Part shown: piece after piece, positions 18,805 to 26,918 of the stretch
How positions within the stretch are numbered: position 1 is the first letter of the stretch
How the letters are laid out: each line of letters starts with the position of its first letter
Origin: Tidjanibacter massiliensis
GTDB lineage: Bacteria > Bacteroidota > Bacteroidia > Bacteroidales > Rikenellaceae
DNA: 64,000 nt
Assembly (NCBI RefSeq): GCF_900104605.1
Contig: NZ_LT629960.1
Location: 558,001 to 622,000 of the forward strand
Direction: 5' to 3'
The notes under the pieces: generated by a model
Told to the model about the DNA's origin: nothing
The model's database searches: none
Seen by the model: only the letters and a program-made list of their open reading frames with translations
Position numbers and translations under genes: made by a program

Positions 18805-20379
18805 ATGAGAATCGCAATTGCTCAGCTAAATTATACCATCGGAGCTTTCGAAAACAACAAACTCAAAATCATGGATGCCGTCCAGAGAGCCAAGGCCGAC
18901 GGCGCCGACCTGGTGGTGTTCGCTGAACAGTCGATAAGCGGGGCGCCTGCCTACGATTTGCTGAACAAGGTGAATTTTCTTGACCTTTGCGAGGAGGCGC
19001 TTGTCGAGATAGCGGCCTGCTGCGACGGCATTTCGGCTCTGGTGGGGCTTCCCGTACAGGAGGGACGGTGGACGGTCAGTGCTGCGGCTTTCATCCAGAA
19101 CCGCAAGATAGTCGGATATATTACGAGAAAGCATATCCTTCAGCGCGACGACGCCACGTTTCTTTATCCGGGCCGGGGGCGCGAATTCATACAGGTTGCC
19201 GGGCGGAAAATCGCTGTTGTGGTCGGAGAGGACATCATGCACCCGGACGAATGTTCCGGATGTGCGGATGCAGTGATAAATATCGGTTCGAGCAAATACG
19301 CGCGTCAGCGCATCGAAAAACGTTACGATTTTTTCGCCGGAATGGCTTACCGGCTGGGAACGGATGTGGTGTTCGTCAATCAGGTGGGAGCCAATACCGA
19401 TGTGATATACGACGGCTCGTCGGCCGTTTTCAGTGCCGAAGGAAAACCGCTGGCCCTGCTTGCGGGTTTCGAGGAGGATTATCGGGTGGTGGAGCTCGGT
19501 GGCGTCCACGAACCCATGGAAGTGCCTTATCAGGATAAGACGCGGAACGTATATCGGGCCATCAAGCTCGGACTGGCCGATTTTTTCCGCAAAAACGGTT
19601 ATTCCAGGGCTTGCCTCGGACTCTCCGGCGGTATCGATTCCGCCGTTGTCGCGGCGCTTGCGGTCGAAGTGCTCGGGGCGGAAAACGTCCGGGTGCTGCT
19701 TATGCCGTCGCAGTTTTCGAGCGACCATTCGGTGGAAGATGCCATGCAGATGGTACGCACGCTCGGTATGCAGTACGACATCGTTCCCATTACGGACATT
19801 TACCGCAGTGTGGTCGATAGCATGAATCCGGTGTTCGGCGAGGATACCGAGTTCGGGGTAACGGAGGAGAATATCCAGGCCCGTATCCGGGGCGTGCTGC
19901 TTATGGCCCTCTCCAACAAATTCGGACATATTTTGCTCAATACCTCGAACAAGAGCGAGTTGGCTCTGGGGTGGGGAACGCTTTACGGCGACCATACCGG
20001 GATGCTCAGCGTGATAGGCGACGTGTATAAGAGCGAGGTGTTCGATATCGCCCGCTATATCAACCGTAACGGGGAGGTGATTCCGGAGAACATTCTGCTC
20101 AAGGCGCCTTCCGCTGAACTGCGTCCCGAACAGAAGGATACAGACTACCTTCCGCCTTACGACATCACCGATTCGGTCATATACCGCATGATAGAGGAGG
20201 GCCAGTCGCGCGAAGAGATAATCAATGCGGGGTTCGATGCCGAAGTGGTGCATAAGATATATGCCATGATACTGCGCAACGAACAGAAAAGAAAACAGTT
20301 CTGCCCGACGCTGAGGGTTTCCACCTGTCCTTTCGGGGTACTCAGGGTGATGCCCATAACCAGTAAGTACGGGTTTTGA
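18805..20379 (+). CDS. nadE: NAD+ synthetase with apparently inactive glutaminase domain
   Basis: A 524-residue two-domain NadE making NAD+ from deamido-NAD+, ATP and an amino donor. The C-terminal synthetase domain has the PP-loop SGGIDS at 274-279 and the conserved NTSNKSELALGWGTLYGD. The N-terminal nitrilase-type domain, which normally releases ammonia from glutamine, keeps Glu41 (VVFAEQ) and Lys109 (TRKHIL) but has Gly141 where the nucleophilic Cys is expected (VVVGEDIM against the usual CEDxW). The codon is GGA, two base changes from Cys, so a read error is unlikely. The enzyme may therefore use free ammonia. It heads the rnf run, 18 bases before rseC. Confidence 0.92.
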   Translation: MRIAIAQLNYTIGAFENNKLKIMDAVQRAKADGADLVVFAEQSISGAPAYDLLNKVNFLDLCEEALVEIAACCDGISALVGLPVQEGRWTVSAAAFIQNRKIVGYITRKHILQRDDATFLYPGRGREFIQVAGRKIAVVVGEDIMHPDECSGCADAVINIGSSKYARQRIEKRYDFFAGMAYRLGTDVVFVNQVGANTDVIYDGSSAVFSAEGKPLALLAGFEEDYRVVELGGVHEPMEVPYQDKTRNVYRAIKLGLADFFRKNGYSRACLGLSGGIDSAVVAALAVEVLGAENVRVLLMPSQFSSDHSVEDAMQMVRTLGMQYDIVPITDIYRSVVDSMNPVFGEDTEFGVTEENIQARIRGVLLMALSNKFGHILLNTSNKSELALGWGTLYGDHTGMLSVIGDVYKSEVFDIARYINRNGEVIPENILLKAPSAELRPEQKDTDYLPPYDITDSVIYRMIEEGQSREEIINAGFDAEVVHKIYAMILRNEQKRKQFCPTLRVSTCPFGVLRVMPITSKYGF

Positions 20380-20397
20380 CCGCACAGTCGGACGAGT

Positions 20398-20814
20398 ATG
20401 GAAAAGCCGATAGAACATAAGGGCAGGGTGGTACTGGTCGAGGGTGACCGTATCGATGTCGAGATGACCGTCGAGGGTGCCTGCGCTACGTGCAAGGCTG
20501 CGAAAGCCTGCGGTATGGGAGAGAGTCGGGACAAGGTGGTGTCGTTGCTTACCGCCTCGGCCGGCCTGTACGAGGTCGGTGATGAAGTGATGGTTTCCAT
20601 CGAACGGAAGATGGGGATAAAGGCTGCGACATATGCCTACATATTCCCCTTCTTCATCATGGTGGCGGTGTTGCTGGTGATGTTCGGGGCGGGTTTTTCC
20701 GAAACGGCGGCGGGGCTTTCGTCGCTCGGAGCGATAGCGGTCTATTATGCGGTGCTCGCCTGTTTCCGCCATCGTATTGAAAGGGATATCATTTTTAAAT
20801 TAAGAAAGATATAA
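20398..20814 (+). CDS. rseC: SoxR-reducing/RseC family membrane protein
   Basis: A 138-residue RseC/MucC-family protein with an N-terminal soluble domain containing Cys pairs (EGACATCKAAKACGMG) and two membrane helices near 80-122. Homologues precede rnf operons in Bacteroidetes and are thought to support the electron-transport complex. Its stop codon abuts the rnfB start. Confidence 0.85.
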   Translation: MEKPIEHKGRVVLVEGDRIDVEMTVEGACATCKAAKACGMGESRDKVVSLLTASAGLYEVGDEVMVSIERKMGIKAATYAYIFPFFIMVAVLLVMFGAGFSETAAGLSSLGAIAVYYAVLACFRHRIERDIIFKLRKI

Positions 20815-21726
20815 ATGGGCATATTGGGATATACAATCCTCACGCTATGCGTGCTGGGTGTACTCTGCGCATTGATATTGTATTTCGTGGCGCAGAAGTT
20901 CAAGGTGTATGAGGACCCGCGTATCGACGATGTCGAAAAGATGTTGCCGGGGGCCAACTGCGGCGGCTGCGGTTATGCCGGTTGCCGTACTTTCGCCTCC
21001 ACCGCGGTCGGTGTGGACGATATGTCCGGATTGTTCTGCCCGGTGGGCGGTGCGGAGACCATGAAGCGTATCGCCGATTTCCTCGGGAAGGCGGCGCCGG
21101 AACGGGAACCGATGGTGGCCGTACTGCGCTGCAACGGTTCGCAAGCCAACCGGCCTCGGAACAGTGTCTATGACGGTGCGTCGTCGTGTGCCGTGGAGGC
21201 GGCGCTCTATGCCGGTGAAACGGGATGTGCGTTCGGCTGCCTCGGCAAGGGCGACTGCGTGGCCGTCTGCAATTTCGATGCGCTGCATATGGACCCGGAA
21301 ACGGGACTGCCGGTCGTGGACCAGGAGAAATGTACGGCCTGCGGAGCATGCGTGAAGAAGTGCCCGAAGATGCTTTTTGAACTGCGTAAGAAGGGGCCGC
21401 ATGACAGACGGGTTTATGTAGCCTGTATGAACCGGGATAAGGGCGGAGTTGCCCGCAAAAGCTGTACGGCTGCCTGTATAGGGTGCGGGAAGTGTGTCAA
21501 GGCATGTCCTTTCGATGCCATAACGCTGGTGAACAACCTGGCATATATCGATTTCAACAAGTGCCGTCTGTGCCGGAAGTGCGTGCCGGAGTGTCCGACG
21601 GGAGCCATACACGACGTGAATTTCCCGGCTCCCGCACGGAAAGCGGAGGCTGTCGCCGACCTGTCGTCCGTGCGGCCGGCCTCGGCGGCGAAAGAGCCGG
21701 AACAGCCTGGAAAATCAGAGAATTAG
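20815..21726 (+). CDS. rnfB: Rnf complex iron-sulfur subunit RnfB
   Basis: A 303-residue subunit of the membrane ferredoxin:NAD+ oxidoreductase. It has an N-terminal membrane anchor (1-25), the [4Fe-4S] motif C49-x2-C52-x4-C57-x17-C75, and then four ferredoxin-like Cys clusters between 138 and 265 (CTACGACVKKCP, CIGCGKCVKACP, CRLCRKCVPECP). It accepts electrons from ferredoxin. The Ala/Pro/Glu-rich tail after 270 looks unstructured. Confidence 0.95.
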   Translation: MGILGYTILTLCVLGVLCALILYFVAQKFKVYEDPRIDDVEKMLPGANCGGCGYAGCRTFASTAVGVDDMSGLFCPVGGAETMKRIADFLGKAAPEREPMVAVLRCNGSQANRPRNSVYDGASSCAVEAALYAGETGCAFGCLGKGDCVAVCNFDALHMDPETGLPVVDQEKCTACGACVKKCPKMLFELRKKGPHDRRVYVACMNRDKGGVARKSCTAACIGCGKCVKACPFDAITLVNNLAYIDFNKCRLCRKCVPECPTGAIHDVNFPAPARKAEAVADLSSVRPASAAKEPEQPGKSEN

Positions 21727-21739
21727 AAATCCTACGAGT

Positions 21740-23077
21740 ATGTTGAAAACATTTCCCATAGGCGGTATTCATCCGTCGGACAGTAAGATAAGTCGGGACT
21801 GCCCCATCGAGACCATGCCCCTTCCGGAGACGGTGACGATACCTTTGTCGCAGCACATCGGAGCCCCCGCCGAAGCGGTGGTGACGAAGGGCGAACGGGT
21901 ACGTACGGGGCAGTTAATAGGCAGGAGTACCGGATTCGTTTCGAGCAACATACATTCCTCTGTCACGGGAACGGTCACGGCCGTCGACAGCTATCTCGAC
22001 CCGGCGGGCTTGCGTCGGCCGGGAGTGACGATAAAGACGGAGCCGGACGAATGGATGGAGGGCATCGATACGAGCGACAGGATAATACGCGAATGCACTC
22101 TTTCGCCGCAGGAGATAGTCGCCAAAGTGGGGGCTGCGGGAGTCGTAGGCATGGGTGGGGCTACCTTTCCTACTCAGGTGAAGCTTTCCGTTCCGGATGG
22201 CAGGAAGGCGGAGTTCCTCATTATCAATGGAGTGGAGTGCGAACCTTACCTGACGGATGACTATCGGGTGATGCTCGAACGCGGCGAGGAGCTGCTGACG
22301 GGTATCCGGATTCTGGCCCGTGCTCTCGGGGCGGAACGAGTAATGGTCGGCATAGAGAACAACAAGCCGGAAGCCATCGGGTCGCTTCGGCAGCTTGCGG
22401 CCGTTTCGGCCCCCGAGGTGGAGGTCGTGCCCCTGAAGGTACAATATCCGCAAGGGAGCGAGAAGCATCTGATAGCGGCCCTGACCGGAAGGGAGGTGCG
22501 GAGCGGCGGCCTGCCCATCGATGTGGGAGCCATTGTCCAGAATGTGGGTACCGCGCTGGCGGTGTATGACGCAGTACAGAAAAACAAACCGTTGATAGAG
22601 CGCGTCGTGACGGTGACGGGGCCTTCGCTCGTCCGCCAGGCCAATCTGAAGGTTCGGATTGGAACGGCTGTTTCGGAATTGCTGGATTACTGTGGTGGTC
22701 TGCCTGCCGATACGGGCAAAGTGATTGCTGGCGGCCCCATGATGGGCAGGGCCATGGCGCACCTCGGTGCTCCGGTGGTGAAAGGAATGTCGGCCGTTCT
22801 GGTGTTGCCCGAAAGCGCATCGCGGCGCATGCCGGAGCAGTCATGTATCCGCTGTGGCAAGTGCGTGAGCGTGTGTCCGATGGGACTGGAGCCCTATCTG
22901 CTCTCCAAACTTTCACAGAAAGCGGTCTGGGACGAAGCCGAGGCACACCGTGTGACCGACTGCATCGAGTGTGGTTCGTGTTCCTGGAAATGTCCTTCGG
23001 CACTGCCCCTGCTGGACTATATCCGGCTCGGCAAAACGGAGGTGATGAAGATAATACGTTCCCGGAAGGGACGGTAA
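21740..23077 (+). CDS. rnfC: Rnf complex NADH-binding subunit RnfC
   Basis: A 445-residue RnfC with the FMN/NADH-binding domain of the NuoF type (GAAGVVGMGGATFPTQVKL, then VECEPYLTDDYR) and two C-terminal [4Fe-4S] clusters (CIRCGKCVSVCP near 368, CIECGSCSWKCP near 407). It is the cytoplasmic site of NAD+ reduction. It begins 13 bases after rnfB; a 100-base gap separates it from rnfD. Confidence 0.95.
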   Translation: MLKTFPIGGIHPSDSKISRDCPIETMPLPETVTIPLSQHIGAPAEAVVTKGERVRTGQLIGRSTGFVSSNIHSSVTGTVTAVDSYLDPAGLRRPGVTIKTEPDEWMEGIDTSDRIIRECTLSPQEIVAKVGAAGVVGMGGATFPTQVKLSVPDGRKAEFLIINGVECEPYLTDDYRVMLERGEELLTGIRILARALGAERVMVGIENNKPEAIGSLRQLAAVSAPEVEVVPLKVQYPQGSEKHLIAALTGREVRSGGLPIDVGAIVQNVGTALAVYDAVQKNKPLIERVVTVTGPSLVRQANLKVRIGTAVSELLDYCGGLPADTGKVIAGGPMMGRAMAHLGAPVVKGMSAVLVLPESASRRMPEQSCIRCGKCVSVCPMGLEPYLLSKLSQKAVWDEAEAHRVTDCIECGSCSWKCPSALPLLDYIRLGKTEVMKIIRSRKGR

Positions 23078-23177
23078 CGGCGGAAGCGGCGGCTTTTTCC
23101 GTTCCGGTGACGGTTTCGTTCCGACCGGGAAGAAGACGCTGCGAGGTTCGGTTGAAAAGAAGAGAAACGAAATCGAT

Positions 23178-24158
23178 ATGGATAAGAATTTGATTGTTTC
23201 ACCCTCTCCGCATGTCCACGGACAGCAGACTACGTCGCGGCTGATGCTCGATGTGGTGATTGCGCTGCTTCCGGCGCTTGCGGTATCCACATGGGTGTTC
23301 GGGTTCAGCGTGTTGTTGGTGACATGCACATCGGTGGCCTGCTGCGTGGTGTTCGAGTACCTTATACAGCGTTTTCTGCTGCGCGGACCGCTTACGGTCA
23401 ATAACTGGTCGGCTGTCGTGACGGGGATGCTGCTGGCTTTCAATTTGCCCTCGTCCATTCCGCTGTGGATGGTCGCCGTGGGGGCGCTCGTGTCGATAGG
23501 TGTCGGCAAGATGACCTTCGGAGGCCTCGGTAAAAATCCCTTCAATCCGGCGCTTGTGGGGCGTGTCTTCATGCTGCTCTCTTTCCCGGTGGCGATGACC
23601 ACTTTCCCTGAAGTGGCCGATGCCGCTACGGGGGCCACGCCGCTCTCCGCAATGAAGGGGGCGTTGGCCAGCGGGATGACCGTACCGGAGGCGATGCGGA
23701 TGTTCAGCTACCAGGACCTGCTGGTCGGTTTCAAGAGCGGTTCGTTCGGTGAGGTGTCCGCCGTGGCGCTGCTGCTCGGTTTTGTCTGGCTGCTCGTGCG
23801 CAGGGTGATAACGTGGCGTATTCCGGTCTATGTGCTCGGTACCATGGCGCTCTTCACCGGTATTCTCTGGGCCGTGAATCCCGACCAGTACATGAGCCCC
23901 GTATTCCATCTGCTGACGGGCGGTGCGCTGCTCGGAGCCATCTTCATGGCGACCGATTATGTGACTTCCCCCATGACCAATCGCGGAATGTTGCTCTACG
24001 GTATCGGTATCGGGGCTATTACGGTCTTGATACGTATCTGGGGACAGTATCCCGAAGGGATGTCGTTCGCCATCCTCATCATGAACGCTTTCGTCCCCCT
24101 GATAGACAAATATGTGAAACCACGCCGCTTCGGTGCGGTCAGAAAAGCGAGGGCCTGA
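23178..24158 (+). CDS. rnfD: Rnf complex membrane flavoprotein RnfD
   Basis: A 326-residue integral membrane subunit with about ten helices. The covalent FMN site fits D148-A-A-T-G-A-T154, so Thr154 is the expected ApbE target. NNWSAVVTGMLLAFNLP is the usual flavin-domain segment. It passes electrons between RnfC and RnfG and helps couple them to Na+ or H+ transport. rnfG follows after 5 bases. Confidence 0.95.
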   Translation: MDKNLIVSPSPHVHGQQTTSRLMLDVVIALLPALAVSTWVFGFSVLLVTCTSVACCVVFEYLIQRFLLRGPLTVNNWSAVVTGMLLAFNLPSSIPLWMVAVGALVSIGVGKMTFGGLGKNPFNPALVGRVFMLLSFPVAMTTFPEVADAATGATPLSAMKGALASGMTVPEAMRMFSYQDLLVGFKSGSFGEVSAVALLLGFVWLLVRRVITWRIPVYVLGTMALFTGILWAVNPDQYMSPVFHLLTGGALLGAIFMATDYVTSPMTNRGMLLYGIGIGAITVLIRIWGQYPEGMSFAILIMNAFVPLIDKYVKPRRFGAVRKARA

Positions 24159-24163
24159 CAGTT

Positions 24164-25039
24164 ATGAAAAGTTCTCTGGTAAATATGGTCGTGGTGTTGC
24201 TGGGCATCACTGCGGTCACCTCCTCGGCGGTCGGACTGGTGTACCGTGTGACGGAGGCGCCCATCGCTCAGGCGAAACTGCACAAAAAGGCGGATGCACT
24301 GGCACAGGTACTCCCGCCGTTCGATAATACTCCCGCCGACGAGATGCAGGCCGTAGCGGCAGGCAATGATTCGGTGTATGTCTATACGGCCCGGATGGGA
24401 CAGACTGTGGCCGGCTATGCGGTGGAAAGTTTCGCTTCCGGTTTCGGCGGCCCAATCCGGATAATGGTAGGTTTCGGACCCGACGGCAGGATACGGAACA
24501 TACAGGTGTTGGAACAGACGGAGACTCCGGGTCTCGGGGCGAAACTCGCCGAGGAGGGCAATCCTGTCCAGGCAAGTCTTCTCGGCAAAAGTCCGGCGGA
24601 GGTGAAGATGTCCGTGCGTAAGGACGGAGGCGATATCGATGCGATAACCGCTTCCACGATATCCTCCAGGGCCTATATACAGGCAGTCAGCCTCGCTTAT
24701 ACCGCGTTCCTCGAGGTGAGCGGGGCGGATGCTTCGGGCTGGGACGCTTCGAGCGGGGCAACATCGTCGCGGCAGGTGCGGGAAGAGGAAGCCGCAACGT
24801 CGGATTCGGCGAGCGGTGCTACCGGCCGGAACGAAGAGGCGGATACCGCCTCGGGAGCGACTCCGTCGGCAGACACGGAGGCCGGAACGGATACGGAGTC
24901 TGCTTCTGCGGGTGCTGTCGGCGATACGGTCTCCGGAGCCACGCTGCAGACGGAGAACACCGATGTCTCGTCGGGCGCCACATCTTCCTCTGCGAATCAT
25001 GTTTCGGGTGATAACGAACAGAAAGGGAAACGGCAATGA
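24164..25039 (+). CDS. rnfG: RnfG with a tail of five extra flavinylation motifs
   Basis: A 291-residue RnfG: one N-terminal helix, a periplasmic FMN-binding domain, and the usual Bacteroidetes site D159-A-I-T-A-S-T165 for covalent FMN. Family members normally end soon after this domain. Here about 100 residues of Ser/Thr/Ala/Asp/Glu-rich, probably disordered tail follow, with five exact copies of DxxSGAT ending at Thr200, Thr220, Thr233, Thr260 and Thr273. This is the recognition pattern of the flavin transferase ApbE. If used, RnfG would carry up to six covalent FMN. The frame is open upstream to 23813 but that part overlaps rnfD; ATG 24164 is the start. The stop overlaps the rnfE start (ATGA). 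Confidence 0.93.
   Translation: MKSSLVNMVVVLLGITAVTSSAVGLVYRVTEAPIAQAKLHKKADALAQVLPPFDNTPADEMQAVAAGNDSVYVYTARMGQTVAGYAVESFASGFGGPIRIMVGFGPDGRIRNIQVLEQTETPGLGAKLAEEGNPVQASLLGKSPAEVKMSVRKDGGDIDAITASTISSRAYIQAVSLAYTAFLEVSGADASGWDASSGATSSRQVREEEAATSDSASGATGRNEEADTASGATPSADTEAGTDTESASAGAVGDTVSGATLQTENTDVSSGATSSSANHVSGDNEQKGKRQ
24743..24982 (+). repeat. Five degenerate repeats encoding DxxSGAT in rnfG
   Basis: Motif starts are Asp194, Asp214, Asp227, Asp254 and Asp267, with Thr-to-Thr spacings of 20, 13, 27 and 13 residues. Codons for S-G-A-T differ between copies (AGC GGG GCA ACA in the first), so the motif is conserved at protein level rather than as recent identical DNA copies. Confidence 0.9.
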
Positions 25040-25623
25040 AAAGATTCAATATACTGCTGAAGGGAATTATCAGGGAGAATCCTACCTTCGTGTTGATACT
25101 GGGTATGTGTCCCACGCTGGGAACCACCACTTCGGCTATCAACGGGGCGGGCATGGGCATAGCCACCATGTTCGTACTCATCATGTCGAACATCGTCATT
25201 TCGCTCATCAAGAACCTGATACCCGACAAGGTGCGTATTCCGGCATTCATCGTTGTGATAGCCTCGTTCGTGACGGTTATCCAGCTTCTGATGGAAGCCT
25301 ATGTACCGTCGCTTTACGAGACGCTGGGAGTATTCATTCCCCTTATCGTCGTGAACTGCATTATTCTCGGCCGCGCCGAAGCGTTCGCGTCCAAACACAA
25401 CGTGTTGGATTCGGCACTCGACGGTTTGGGCATAGGGCTCGGTTTCACCCTGTCGCTGACGGTCATCGGTGCGGTGAGGGAGATACTCGGCAGCGGTTCG
25501 GTTTTCGGATACAAATTCATCGAGGGTGACGGTATGATTGCCTTCGTGCTCGCTCCGGGAGCTTTCCTCGTGCTGGGATACCTGATGGTATTGTTCAATA
25601 AGGCGACAGCCCGACTGCGATAG
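25036..25623 (+). CDS. rnfE: Rnf complex membrane subunit RnfE
   Basis: A 195-residue protein with six predicted helices, of the RnfA/RnfE-NqrD/E family (NPTFVLILGMCPTLGTTTSA with the conserved membrane Cys; LIVVNCIILGRAEAFASKHN with the second). It translationally overlaps rnfG by 4 bases. It forms, with RnfA, the membrane pair that holds the [2Fe-2S] centre and cation path. Confidence 0.95.
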   Translation: MKRFNILLKGIIRENPTFVLILGMCPTLGTTTSAINGAGMGIATMFVLIMSNIVISLIKNLIPDKVRIPAFIVVIASFVTVIQLLMEAYVPSLYETLGVFIPLIVVNCIILGRAEAFASKHNVLDSALDGLGIGLGFTLSLTVIGAVREILGSGSVFGYKFIEGDGMIAFVLAPGAFLVLGYLMVLFNKATARLR

Positions 25624-25664
25624 ACGGTCGTCCGGCGATGTTTAAGGATTAAAAACAAGAACAG

Positions 25665-26237
25665 ATGGAATATTTTGCAATCATAATCGGGGCGATTTTC
25701 GTCAATAATGTCGTGCTGGCCCAGTTTCTCGGCATATGTCCGTTTCTGGGTGTGTCGAACAAGGTGAATACCTCGCTCGGCATGGGGGCGGCGGTGGTGT
25801 TCGTCATGGCCATCAGCTCCATCGTGGTATATCTGCTGCAATACTATGTACTCGTGCCGCTTCGCATAGAGTACATGCAGACTATTGTTTTCATCCTCGT
25901 GATTGCGGCTCTTGTGCAGATGGTCGAGATAATTCTCAAGAAGATAAGTCCGGCACTTTATCAGGCACTCGGCATCTTCCTGCCGCTCATCACGACCAAC
26001 TGTGCCGTGCTCGGCGTAGCGATACTGCTCGTGCAGAAGAATTACAATCTGCTCCAGTCTTTTACCTATGCCGTGTCCACTGCGGTGGGGTTCGCCCTTG
26101 CACTGGTCGTCTTTTCGGGCATCCGAGAACGGCTTGAGCTCAACGACGTACCCAAGGCGATGCGGGGCGTGCCCGTGGCGCTCGTCACGGCCGGTATTTT
26201 GGCCATGGCATTCATGGGGTTTGCTGGACTGGTATAG
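25665..26237 (+). CDS. rnfA: Rnf complex membrane subunit RnfA
   Basis: A 190-residue inverted-topology partner of RnfE (NNVVLAQFLGICPFLGVSNK and LITTNCAVLGVAIL, each with the conserved Cys). It is the last gene of the operon and is followed by a strong terminator. Confidence 0.95.
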   Translation: MEYFAIIIGAIFVNNVVLAQFLGICPFLGVSNKVNTSLGMGAAVVFVMAISSIVVYLLQYYVLVPLRIEYMQTIVFILVIAALVQMVEIILKKISPALYQALGIFLPLITTNCAVLGVAILLVQKNYNLLQSFTYAVSTAVGFALALVVFSGIRERLELNDVPKAMRGVPVALVTAGILAMAFMGFAGLV

Positions 26238-26262
26238 CTTGTAGGGGGAATTTTCTCCTGAG

Positions 26263-26305
26263 GGAGCGGCGGAAGGTAGAGAAATCACCTTCCGCCGCTC
26301 CTTTT
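26263..26305. terminator. Terminator of the rnf operon
   Basis: A perfect 15-bp stem (26263-26277 with 26287-26301) followed by TTTT. It also faces the convergent GrpB gene. Confidence 0.9.
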
Positions 26306-26328
26306 CCGATAACTCCGCCGGGCGGGAG

Positions 26329-26911
26329 TCAGAGGAGATGTTTTTCCGGCCAAAGGGCGCGTGCACGGGCCGTGCACTTCCGGATGAAACCGCCTTTCGC
26401 AGCGGTATAGGCGTCCCTGTCGTGTTCGTATGGCCGCATGAGGCGCATTTTGAGCGCTGCATAGCGGGCGGCTGCTTTCACATTGATGCACAGGTAGTCG
26501 CGGAAATAGAGTTCATCCCAGTCGCCGGGGTATCGGACGTGCAGGTGGTAGGTCTGCCTTTCGAAGCCGCGGAGGGTATAGCCTTTCATGTACATCATTC
26601 CCGGCGGCGGATTTTGCGGCTGCGACGTGTAGAGATAACCGCAGGTTTCCATACGTACGGGCAGGGCCGGCAGGCAGGTAGGTATCGGGTTCTATCTCCA
26701 GCAGGATGTCTATCGTCGGCTTGGCCGTCAGGCCGGGAACGGCTGTACTCCCTATATGGCTGATGCGGACGATGTCGCTCCCGACGGCTTCCCGCAGCCG
26801 GAAACTTTCGCTGCGATAGGCCTCCGGCCACGATGTATCGTAAGGTACGAGTATTATCGGAAAGAGTTGCCAGAGCTCTTCGTCGCGCATTTTAGTCGGA
26901 CATTTGTCCAT
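26329..26911 (-). pseudogene. GrpB/UPF0157 nucleotidyltransferase-like gene, frameshifted
   Basis: The first part (from ATG 26911) has the GrpB signature IVPYDTSWPEAYRSE-like start and HIGSTAVPGLTAKPTIDILL. The frame then changes near 26655-26685, and the second part (from METCGYLYTSQ at 26652 to 26329) completes the domain, for a combined size of about 190 residues, normal for the family. The shift lies in a CTGCC-rich stretch. Either a pseudogene or a base-count error. It starts 7 bases after the barrel protein gene. Confidence 0.75.
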
Positions 26912-26918
26912 GTCTTCG

